From Schistocephalus solidus (lineage: Eukaryota > Platyhelminthes > Cestoda > Diphyllobothriidea > Diphyllobothriidae): a stretch of 64,000 nucleotides of DNA. Of this stretch, positions 10,116 to 19,500 are shown in pieces. Both the position numbers and the translations under genes were made by a program. The notes beneath the pieces are model-generated. The model searched no databases and was not told where the DNA came from. It saw only the letters and a program-made list of their open reading frames with translations. The stretch covers positions 124,001-188,000 of the forward strand of contig WEDG01000242.1 of NCBI GenBank assembly GCA_017591395.1. Reading direction: 5' to 3'. Position 1 is the stretch's first letter, and the number at the start of each line of letters is the position of its first letter.

Positions 10116-10369
10116 GATGCCGCGGCAGGTACCCCATCCTCTCGCTGCTTGTTGGCTTTCGACATTTGTTTGACGATTTCTCAATGTTTCTTCTTTCGGT
10201 GCTTCGATAATAATTGCATTTGCCCGCAGAACGATCCGATTTCCATTTTTATTGAGCTTAGTCTCCTTGTTCTGAGCAGGAGGCGTCGTTTTGATACATT
10301 CGACAGCTTTAGGGTTAGAGTCAGTCAGGTGTAAAATCCTTTGGACGTCAAATTCGGTCCGTGCAGTCG
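10116..10369 (-). other. Open frame upstream of the LINE relic, unassigned
   Basis: The minus-strand frame that ends in the RT-tail phrase extends upstream for about 80 codons with no similarity to the LINE proteins in this window. It may be a chance fusion or foreign sequence. Confidence 0.3.
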
Positions 10370-10570
10370 TCTGCACCCGCTCCCTCCTTCGACCTTCTTG
10401 ACTTGTTCATGTCACTGGACTCAGGTACGGGAGGAGGAGAGAGTGCGGTAGATGCAGCGCAAGTGTACTACCACAGTAAACTAAATCACACGCAAGTCAC
10501 CGCCTCTGCGCCAACATGCGGTGAGGCAGACGGTGGACATCGTAGAAATTGACGGTCGAACGGTTATATT
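10370..10570 (+). repeat. 5'-truncated LINE 3' end
   Basis: GACTCAGGTACGGGAGGAGG, AGAGTGCGGTAGATGCAGCG and the end block ATTGACGGTCGAACGG match the last about 150 bp of the LINE 3' region at 58.7-58.9 kb. This short copy shares the family's 3' terminus. Confidence 0.75.
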
Positions 10571-11061
<491 letters not shown>

Positions 11062-11476
11062 GCAGAAACCGGCGAAACACGTGTCTGGGCTTTTAGCTAG
11101 TACCTATGTCGGAAGTACGGTATAACGTCTTTGCCATATAAGATTCATACTACTTGTTTGTAGAATGGGCATTACGTGGTTATTCCACAGTGGTTGATTG
11201 TCTTCGACCCAAATGTTCATTGAAATTTCGGGTCTGACCCTTAAAAGTCATGTCCGAAGCACCTGACTCCATGTCCTGCACTTAATAATTTCAGAAATTA
11301 TTTCCCCGATTATTCTCTGGAGTCCATATACCAGAAACCGCACAGAGAACGCTGGGGGACCCACTGAGGAGCCGAACCCCTCGTTGCTGTGTCACGCAGC
11401 AGCAGAAACATCGGTGAAACACGTGTCTGGGCTTTTAGCTAGTACCTATGTCGGAAGTACGGTATAACGTCTTTGT

Positions 11477-11480
<4 letters not shown>
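11062..11480 (+). mobile_element. Retrozyme-like unit bounded by hammerhead ribozymes
   Basis: The segment GCGAAACACGTGTCTGGGC...GTACGGTATAACGTCTTTG occurs twice (11072-11145 and 11415-11480). The predicted self-cleavage points, after C11085 and C11427, are 342 bp apart. The left copy keeps only the 3' half of the ribozyme because a TA tract replaces its 5' part; the right copy is a full type I hammerhead. The 342-bp body (11086-11427) is noncoding. Its middle recurs inverted at 4971-5118. A noncoding body between two type I hammerheads in direct orientation is the layout described for animal retrozymes, which are thought to form small circular RNAs and spread using other elements' enzymes. 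The last about 50 bp begin a second unit that is cut off by another TA tract. Confidence 0.85.
11351..11439 (+). ncRNA. Type I hammerhead ribozyme (complete)
   Basis: Core: CTGAGGA (11364-11370, fits CUGANGA), stem II GCCGA/TCGGT with an extended inner hairpin (GCTG/CAGC), GAAA (11416-11419), and a palindromic stem III ACACGTGT ending in the preferred GTC triplet at 11425-11427. Stem I pairs TGGGC and TTTTAGC after the cut with GCTGGGGG and ACCCA before the core, about 12 pairs with one bulged A and several G-U pairs. All invariant core positions are present. A zero-loop palindromic stem III suggests action as a dimer or in concatemers. Confidence 0.85.
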
Positions 11481-11509
<29 letters not shown>

Positions 11510-11529
11510 GATATATATATATATATATG
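11478..11529. repeat. (TA)n tracts after the retrozyme unit
   Basis: Two TA runs (about 11478-11502 and 11511-11528) are separated by a short unrelated spacer. Confidence 0.9.
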
Positions 11530-11612
11530 ACAGTGTGCGGCTCACCGATCTGCTTCAGGAGCATGTATGTTCCGTTGTGCCTGGAGCTCAAACTAGTGCC
11601 CTCGCAAGCCCT
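11530..11612 (-). repeat. Fragment of a 305-bp ribozyme SINE unit
   Basis: GTGTGCGGCTCACCGATCTG, then GGAGCATGTATGTTCCGTTG and a CCTGGAGC block, match the body of the units at 2.3-4.7 kb. The tRNA head and ribozyme are missing. Confidence 0.7.
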
Positions 11613-12435
11613 CGGCATCCCAAAAACTTTAATTAAATTAAGTTGAAGTTCTTTGGGACCAAAATAATTTTATTGTTTAAATTTTCGAATCTGTTACCCC
11701 AGTTCGTCTTCAGACAAATGGGAATGTCTTAAACAATACCTAACACAAGATTCTATATTTGACTAAAGTTTAAGCCAAAAGATGTCCAGAGTTTTAATTT
11801 ATCCGGTCGATAGTTGCTGTTTTCACTTCCACTTACCTTGAGAAATATGTAATTGGCATCTAAATGGATATGCCTGTTAATGCATGCCTCGTCTGAGTGC
11901 AGTAATAGGAATTTTGCGGCCCTTCCTAGTTGGGCAGGGCCACAAATTTCTGGAGGCAAACTGATAGTGTCTGTTTAACCCTGGCTAATCTGCTGTCGTT
12001 TTCTTGAAGTGGAATCGCAGACTCCAAACAACACACGAGCTCAGGGAGTGGCAGATTATCGTAAAATGATTTATAATGAAACTTATCCAAGTGCAGGATG
12101 CTTCGGTTGTTAAGAAACTCATCGGGTAGTAGAGATGACAATAAGTCGCCCGTATTCTAGCGATGTTTTCTTTTAAACACCGAGTTCTCCTCATTAGCAT
12201 ACAATTGCAATGGTCTGTCAGAGTGCAATTCAATACACTGGTGAACTGAGTCCTAAAACCTTGTCGCTGATGGCCGAAATTAAAATGTTACTGGTCAATA
12301 TATATTTTCAGTAAATTTTCAGACCAGCACCGTTGTTAATCAACTAACCAAATACGGAAATAAGCTACCTTATAAAGTTTTCAGAAATAATGGCATCTCT
12401 TAGTTTCTGTCGTTATCCGTAACATTTATTTACGT
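11613..12435. other. No sure gene; possible exon on the minus strand
   Basis: On the minus strand a stop-free frame (about 11960-11837) encodes PPEICGPAQLGRAAKFLL and HIHLDANYIFLK, ending exactly at AAG/GTAAGT, a textbook splice donor. A second frame just upstream (12130-11938) encodes LLPDEFLNNRSILHL and similar, but in a different phase. I do not recognise the protein, and neither boundary has a clear pyrimidine tract, so this stays a weak candidate. Confidence 0.3.
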
Positions 12436-12518
12436 AGCCTCGTAGCTCAGTTGGCTAGAGCGTTGGCTGTACTAAAGCCTTCCCCTTGCTGGCGTGGGTT
12501 CGAATCCCACCAAGACCG
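12436..12518 (+). repeat. tRNA-like sequence, copy 1 (tRNA-derived element)
   Basis: Contains box A TAGCTCAGTTGG and box B GGTTCGAATCC in tRNA spacing, with a T arm GTGGG/CCCAC and a D arm GCTC/GAGC. The acceptor stem is damaged (AGCCTCG against CAAGACC). An anticodon loop GTACTAA can be drawn, but the arm has only four pairs and the identity is unclear. Copy 2 lies 304 bp downstream with a shared 3' flank, so a SINE or tRNA-pseudogene repeat fits better than a working tRNA gene. Confidence 0.6.
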
Positions 12519-12739
12519 CCGAGTTTTTCACAAGTGGGTCAAAGGAATTATTCAAATCTGCCAAAATCTTCTACTAATTAATTGTGCCTGGTAGTCATCT
12601 GGTGGATTCTAGATTGATTGCTTAGGAAATCCTGCTTGGGCAGTCAGCTTGCTGTATCAGAATTGGTGGATTCCATACGTTGCAGTAGGCTGGGCGGGTA
12701 ACTTGACCCAAGTGTGATTAAACTCACGGCTCCCGGTGG

Positions 12740-12822
12740 GGCCTCATAGCTCATTTGGCTAGAGCGTTGGTTGTACTAAAGCCTTCCCCTTGCTGGCGTG
12801 GGTTCGAATCCCACCGAGGCCG
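12740..12822 (+). tRNA. tRNA-like sequence, copy 2 (possibly intact; identity uncertain)
   Basis: The acceptor GGCCTCA pairs with CGAGGCC (six pairs). The D arm (GCTC/GAGC), T arm (GTGGG-TTCGAAT-CCCAC) and box B are perfect. The anticodon arm is weak (GGTT/AGCC) with loop GTACTAA, and the variable region TTCCCCTTGCTGGC is long, as in class II tRNAs. The anticodon would read ACT if the loop is drawn with T33. The first 30 bases after the tRNA are shared with copy 1, which suggests a tRNA-derived SINE. Confidence 0.4.
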
Positions 12823-13582
12823 CCGAGATTTTCACAAGTGGGTCAAAGGAATTATCACTTTCTGTTTACTTTTTACGGAATCTATTCTTGAAGATGTTAC
12901 AAGTGTGCGATAAGTCTTTTAAAAAGTATATAAAAATTGTCCCTTTTTGGTTTGAAAATAGAACTCCGCGCCAATTAATCCACAAAAATGCTGGCATACT
13001 CAATCACAAAACTGTAGAGTCCACTTCACTGGGGTCGTGCTTTGCCGTTTTCTGTGATGTGGTTCAGTTACCGTGTCGTCTCAAAGAGTGCCGGGGTAAG
13101 TGCTGTTCCAATACCATAAGCAAAGGCAACTCTATCCATCCGACCGTTGGTTCTTATGACCCCAGATCAGTTTTAACTTCAAAATTTCCGCATTCTCATT
13201 CAACAACTCTGCGGAGCTTGACTTCTAAAGGTGACCGAAAGGGTCACAGAGCCTGTTGCGTGCAATCTAATGCACTTACAGGGATGTGTACTTTAGTAGT
13301 CGCAAAAGAAGTCTGCTTAATAAAGAACGAAATAAAGCTGAAGCAGTAATTTTCCGTTTGTGGATAGGGGCGTCGTACAAGCCCTATAGTCCAGTTGGGT
13401 TGGCATTTTCGTAGTTCTACATTACGCATTAAGCCACGAGTATGAGGCCTGGAAAGCAACAGCTGGGTCAGTTATCAAAGTACCCCTCCCACCTAAAAGT
13501 TAATCCACTTGAGTTAGAGCGTCAGTCTGGCTGTTGCCCTGTTGATAACGATAATTTCGAGCATAACAGCATTCGTTGATCA
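12823..13582 (+). other. No gene recognised; 183-codon open frame without known domain
   Basis: The frame at 12798-13349 is the longest outside the LINEs. It starts inside the tRNA-like copy at a GTG, shows no domain, and its length is near what chance gives in 64 kb. Annotated as noncoding pending evidence. Confidence 0.4.
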
Positions 13583-13645
13583 ACGCCCACCGATCGCTAA
13601 CGGAATTCACCCGTCATGATCTGCCTTGACGCTCACTCTCGAGCA

Positions 13646-13673
13646 CCACCAGCAGCTGCACAGCTGCTGGTGG
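13646..13673. repeat. 13-bp perfect inverted repeat with 2-nt spacer
   Basis: CCACCAGCAGCTG, CA, CAGCTGCTGGTGG lies within the SINE body, where other copies read GCCAGCAGCC and do not form this palindrome. Confidence 0.9.
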
Positions 13674-13712
13674 CAGAATAGGTGGATGAATATTGCCTAC
13701 ACAGGCAAAGGA

Positions 13713-13757
13713 GACTGGAATGGCCATTTCTGGCTTATTAGCCGTCCTCAGCCAGCC
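13713..13757 (-). ncRNA. Hammerhead-like core in dispersed SINE
   Basis: CTGAGGA (still CUGANGA), stem II GGCT/AGCC, GAAA, ATGGCCAT and the cut region ATT/CCAGTC are present. Stem I is GGCTGG against CCAGTC. Confidence 0.55.
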
Positions 13758-13850
13758 ACACCCAACCCCAGGTGATGCACCGCCCGAGGATCGAACCTGT
13801 GACCCGTTGATCAGTATTCCAATACTCTAACCCGCTTATTCTACTACCAG

Positions 13851-14125
13851 CCACTGTCCGGCTGCTGTTGGGGTTCGAGAGTGAACCTCAAGGCAGAGCG
13901 GAACGAGTGAGTTCCGTTGGCGATCGGTTAGATTTTATCAACGAATGCAGTCAATATTCTCGATGTAAACTGCAAGACAACGAGCCCGTGGCTCAATGGT
14001 TAGAGCATTGGAGCTCTGATCAATGGTGCACCACCTGTAGTTGAGTATAGCTGCCTGACGACGACTAATAATCCAGAAATGGAAATTCCAGGCTGCCTTC
14101 TCTTTGTCGGCAATATTAACCTGTG
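13851..14125 (+). mobile_element. Ribozyme-type SINE, plus copy of the inverted pair
   Basis: GGCTGCTGTTGGGGTTCGAG, AAGGCAGAGCGGAACGAG, AGCCCGTGGCTCAATGG (box A) and a decayed core (CTGACGA, stem II GACT, GAAATGG) precede a CTTTGTCGG end. Box B is lost by a small deletion. Together with the preceding copy it forms a head-to-head inverted arrangement. Confidence 0.7.
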
Positions 14126-15109
14126 AGATTAACACTTCACGCGGTCGTGTTGTAGGCTTTGTCAATAAAGAATTTTCAGTAACTTTGCCCTATGTCTTGG
14201 GAGTTCGTAACTCTCTGTAGTCAACGTATTCTCTTTTGGTGGAATGGAAAGTCAAGAGTTCTCAGTAAAATGGTTTAAACCCTAATAAATTATCAATCTT
14301 TTTATCGTACCAAGTCCGTAGGAGCTAATCCAGACAAAGCAATGGCAAAAAAACGTAGTCCTTTGCAGAGATAGTGTAGTGAATTGAAAATGTGAGATGC
14401 TCGCCGCTTAAGAAATGAACGGTTCAAATAATTCTTTGGGTGTATACTTCGGTTTCAACGGCGACTGCATAATGTTTTAAAACCGAGAGCTGTTTTTAAC
14501 CCAGAAATTCACGGTTCGTAATTGCAAACACTATGACGTTGGTCGTTTTCTAAGTCTTTCAATATGTGAGTTTCAGGCGATACAGTTTTCGAATCATTTC
14601 GGAGTTAATAGTTCTCCCGGAAGAAGAAGAAGTAGTAAAATACCTGCATTACAGTTGGAAATTCCAGGTTACTTAATCTATCCTTTCATGTTGACCACAG
14701 CGAAGACACGGGTGGCACGTACCACGATGGAATGGGAGACAGTTTGATACAACCAGTGAACATTGACGTTTCGAGGTATCACGTCATGCATAATGAGCAT
14801 CCATTTCCTTCACCATATTACGGGGTTTCACAGGCTCTGAGTATGGGAAAGCGAAATCAATATTTGAAATTGCAGAAATCCATCCCACTCCCAGCGTTGA
14901 ACACCTCTTCTTCTCTTCACCGACACACAATTGGGTCGCGTTATTTTATCACTGGCTCCAATACTCCTAGGTCTCAATGTCGCATTTGCCAAATTTTACC
15001 AAGAATAAGTATTTATTCGACCATTTTTGACTATGATATTAACATGTCCACGAGAAATCCATTTGCTCTAGTCGTCATGATAATATACGGTAATAGGAAC
15101 TTCCCGTAG
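14126..15109. other. No gene recognised
   Basis: A 125-codon plus-strand frame (14732-15109) has no recognisable domain. Several frames of this length are expected by chance in the window. Confidence 0.4.
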
Positions 15110-15250
15110 CACTGATGGCCTAAGGGTGAAGGTTTGTTTTAGGGTTAGCACACGGGAAAAGGTACCATTCCCATAATTTATCTCAAGGCCACCTGTATGG
15201 GGTTCCCGTTCCCTTGGCTTACCGTACCCGACAGACATCAATTTGGGGAG
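15110..15250 (+). repeat. Telomere-like-tail repeat, diverged copy
   Basis: AATTTATCTCAAGGCCACCT and GGTTCCCGTTCCC resemble the conserved tail of the repeats at 33.2, 40.8 and 44.2 kb. The upstream hexamer tract is short and reads TTAGGG rather than CCCTAA. Confidence 0.4.
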
Positions 15251-15529
15251 CAGAGCCCCTTACTTTGTGAATGCCTACATTCGATAGTACTTTTAGGGAC
15301 TTTTCCTGGCCCTAGCGTGGGTTTAAACGAGTTCGAATTGTCAGGCAAGTAAAGTCCAAGAAATTGAGTCTCTATTTCAGAAGTTGACGTCATCTACTGA
15401 CGTCTCTTAGTTGACGAAGGCACTTGTAGTCTTTTTCTACAGAGCCCGGCTTTTGCTGTTAGGGAGTGTCATAAATGGTTTTTTTGGTCTCTATTGGACC
15501 GAATCTTCGTCGCGCGACCACCAGACACT

Positions 15530-16510
15530 AACCACCAATAGTTCGACCGTCGATTTCGACGAGGTCCACCGTATGCTCCACGGAAGGGTGGTGCAGGGAC
15601 GGTGACATACGCGTGAGTTAGTTTAAATGGATAGCAGATTTGTGCTGCATCTACCACACTTTCTCCTCATCCCCCCCGCCTGAGCTGTGTGTCATGACAG
15701 ATTCAAGAAGACCGGAGATGGGATAGGTCGCAGGTGGCTGGCGCGGCCGGAGCCGCCCCTGGGCGTACCACCACACCTGGCTCGGATCCCATGGAGTGGG
15801 AGTGCCATAAAGGCCACATTAAGAAGGAGCCATTGCAGCCTGACCCTCAGTCCACCAGTCAGCCACTCCACACAAAACGCATATTGGACTGACCATGCGG
15901 TCCGAGTTATCCCGTCAGTTGGCAACCTTCCAAGCCACGGCTTTCAGCGCACCGTGATAGTTTCAAGCGCGTCAGATTGTTCATAGTGAGGACAGTGCGC
16001 TGAGCCGTCAACCTCACTCTCTCCCCCACCCCCACAATCAGACCACTGTCCGAGCCGGTCAGTTGTCTTATGCGGAAGTGTGCGCTGCTGCTGGTGACCT
16101 CGTCTACGTGTACAACGTACACGACCTGTTCCCCCACACACAAGCACTAGGATTTCACACAACAGGGGGTTGAACTGTCCACATCTCACACGTCGCCAGA
16201 GGTCGCATTAAGAAGGAACCATCGCAGCCTGACTCTCAGACCACCAGTCAGCCACTCCACATAACACACATTGAACTAACTGAGAGGTCTGAGTGTAATT
16301 GTCAGTTGGCAACCTTCCAACCCACGGCACTTATTGTTACCACACTCTCTACTCCTCCTCCTCCACCTGAGCCCGGTGTCATGACAGAGTCAAGAAGACC
16401 GGAGATGGGAGAGGTCGCAGGTGGCTGGCGCGGCCGGAGCCACCCCTGGGCGTCCCACCACACCTGGCTCGGATCCCACTGAGTGGGAGTGCCATAAAGG
16501 CACTGACCAC
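15530..16510 (-). repeat. LINE 3'-region copies, minus strand, partly duplicated
   Basis: Minus-strand order matches the LINE 3' region at 58.14-58.90 kb: the end block CGACGGTCGAACTATT (complement at 15530-15552), the GTGCGGTAGATGCAGC block, the GGTCTTCTTGAATCTG block and the TATGGCACTCCCACTCC block. Part of it (15692-15825) is repeated at 16380-16505, so the locus holds a tandem or nested copy. Frames of 60-99 codons here are by-products. Confidence 0.8.
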
Positions 16511-19500
16511 CACCAGACAGGTAACAGCCCGAGTGCACTATTAGGCACGCGGTCGGAAGACATAATCTGCATTTGGCGTCCGATGCAAATAGGATGCAGC
16601 CCTACAGTCTAAGTCTAGTGCTATTTCTTTTTCCATCTGACCATCTTCGATTTATGTCCGGTAGCCCGGCGCTTATTGTTAATCGATGCAGGAGAAGAAT
16701 AACTTACTGGCTGAGATGCAAATTTGTTTTCGCTTCGCGGACTGCGATGCACTGGTTAGAGAAATGCTTTCGAACTTTCATTTACATGCTTATTAGCCCA
16801 TTCTTCTATCAAGGCGTATTATATGGGTATCGCTATGCAAGCTTTCTTTGGCAATTTATCTAGATACGTTTCAGTACATTCAAGGAAGCGAACCTAGGCT
16901 ACTCGTAATTATTTTCCAACAGAATCCGCTCTGGATCAATAGAGTGCGGCATTTGGCTAGCTTGAAGTTTATGGCTACTCCTTAGTAGTAATACTCAAGC
17001 GATTAAAGTCCCAGGCCATTTAGTACGCGTTAACGAATTTTCATCAGCCTAATGAAATCGAACAACGCCTTTCAAGCCATAGGATGATGTAGAACGATTA
17101 CCATGATTAGCAATCTTTGCTTGTGTATGATTCAACCCTCAAGCACGAACATTGCAAAAGCAACAAACGGCGAACAAAAGAAAAGGAATTCATTTAGCTG
17201 TACTTAGCCAATTTTTTTTCATTTAGGCATGAATAGAAGCAGAAGGTAGTGTATTTATCACTCATTTAGCCGCACTAGGAAAGTAAAAGGAAATATGGGA
17301 GCTTTTGGACCGTCCATGCACACATCTCGAGAAAATATGAAACAATAGAGGTCTGCTGTGCAATTTTCTGGTTTCGTATTAACACATCAACCAGCACGCC
17401 GTAAGCGGTTGAGAGCTAATTGCGACGTGGGAATGACGTTCACCATTTGGGTTTTATTGCAGGGCGCAATGCGGGGACTCCGTTATGAGTATAGCTTCCA
17501 TCTTTTCCCAAAGCCCACAGCCTTTTCATTCCTACTTTGCCGATACTTCTACCAGTCAGTACAGCGAACAGCTGGATAGATGCATTGACAAAGACTTAAT
17601 GCGTCGTCGGTCATAGTTACAAAATTGTCACATAATTTGACCGTCTATGAATACTTTCTCTAACAGCTAAGGGAATTTTAGTTTGACCACAAATGGTAAT
17701 TATTTTAGTTACTTTTAATTGGAGAACCTGTATGTATTGGGTGTAAGGCCGACTTACGGTAAACATAAAACCGAAACAGTAGGCAAACCAATTGACTTTT
17801 AAGCAGTATCTTTCGATATGTTATTTAGGGTGAGACCACCTGCTTCTCGTCTTATTAAATCGGGGAGTGATGGCGTCAGGCACTTTGTGCGAGGAAACTG
17901 CCATCAGTCCATAAACTGTAAGGTTACCCTATACTATACGAGGGCTTGTCTCACAGGTCCGATTTTGGAGGTCACAAGGTCAGTCCTGGAATAGGTCATT
18001 AATGTCGGACAACAGACGCTATATCCGCTATCGTTGTCTTCGAACCAGCAAAGAGCCTTCCATAATTTTCCTCTGATGTAGTTAGTCTTCTATCTGCAGC
18101 CAACTTTTGTCTTTCGTGTAGTCTTGTCCAGAAGTGTAAAACTTATTTACGTTCTTGGACCGTCTGAACGGTCGGACCTGCCGTTTGTTCTTGACAGGCG
18201 GCATGTTAATGATGTCACCAACACGTTTCGGTATCTTTCATTCTGTACTTAACTTGGCGCGAACGGACTTACGTACAAAGATGAAATAGGTATTTTTAAT
18301 GAGTTGAATTTATACTGGGCGAGTCAAATAGATAAATAGTTCGTTGTCATTGTAATTGCCTTATCTGTGACACACGAACCTATGATCAGTGATGTCGTAC
18401 ACCAAGCCGGCTCTCATCAATAAGTGTTCAAGAGTGAAATTATTGGTAAACGGGCGCTCCCCGATCGCTTACGGGATTCACTTATCCAGTTGTGCCTTGG
18501 GGCTCACTCTCGAGCTCCGCATAGTGGCTAGTATTAGGGGCAGAAGAGTGAGCTTCGAGGCGGAACGGGACGCGGGTATCCCGTCACCGATCGGTGAGCG
18601 CCTATTCACTAATGTTAATATTCTCGATCGAAATCAGCAAGACAACAAGCCCGTGACTCAGTGATTAGAGCTTTAGACTTCTACTCAACAGGTTGTGAGT
18701 ACGAGCAACACCTGAGGTTGGATCTGGCTGGCTGATAACGGTGAATAAGGCAGAAGTAGTCAGTTCAGTCTCCTTGTCTTTCCGGTAACGTTCTTCAGCA
18801 AAATTATATTTAACTTCTCCAGAAACGCCTATGGAAAGTAAAATGTTTTAGAACCTTTTCCCTGCTGTCCTGGCTTGCCATTATCTCGTCGAAAGCGCTG
18901 ACGGGTTTCATTAATTATTCTTCTCAGACGTGGATCTCATTTTCGGTATTCATTACCGATTTTGTTCGGTAGAGTAGAGGCTTTTATAATGGTCAGTCTT
19001 AGTAGCCTCGCACGGTTCATTTTTCAGGTGACTATTCTGAGGAAAGATCTTCTTTATTCCAGTTCCACTGAACCGTTTTTGTTGCGAAACTCGATGTTTG
19101 TTCATGATACTGACATTTACCTTTTCTTGAACTGACATCTTGAACGAAAGTAATAAGCGGAACTTCGTGGGGGTTACGTTCCTAGATCACCGTGCATTTT
19201 GAAAATGTGCGATTTTTCGACGGACAACTAACAACTACCACTAAATACCTGTCTTAATTGGGAAGACGCTATATTTTTTCTAAGAGCACTTCAACTTTAT
19301 TTAGAAGTTGATGTTTCAATGTGTATTATTTTGAAAATTTTACAGGTAGAAGTAAAAATATATAGTACTGGATTGTAAAGTACATCAGTAAGGAACTGTA
19401 CATACTGTGAGTGCATGTTCTTCTATTGTCAGCTACCTCGTGTCGGCCCGCATCTTTGCTAAGACGCTACAGTCTCATGAGCGCATTTTGCAAGACATAG

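Larger units (their letters stand above)
13583..13850 (-). mobile_element. Ribozyme-type SINE, minus copy of an inverted pair
   Basis: Blocks CGCCCACCGATCGC, CTCGAGCACCACCAGC, GGAGACTGGAATGGCC and a complement box B-like GGATCGAACC follow the dispersed-SINE order. The hammerhead-like core at 13713-13757 reads CTGAGGA with stem II GGCT/AGCC and GAAA. It faces the plus copy that follows. Confidence 0.7.

Noticed and set aside
12798..13349. 183-codon open frame as a host gene
   Set aside because: It begins at a GTG inside a tRNA-like repeat, shows no domain, and one frame of this length is expected by chance in 64 kb.
14732..15109. 125-codon open frame as an exon
   Set aside because: Many frames of this length are expected by chance, and no domain or clear splice context is seen.
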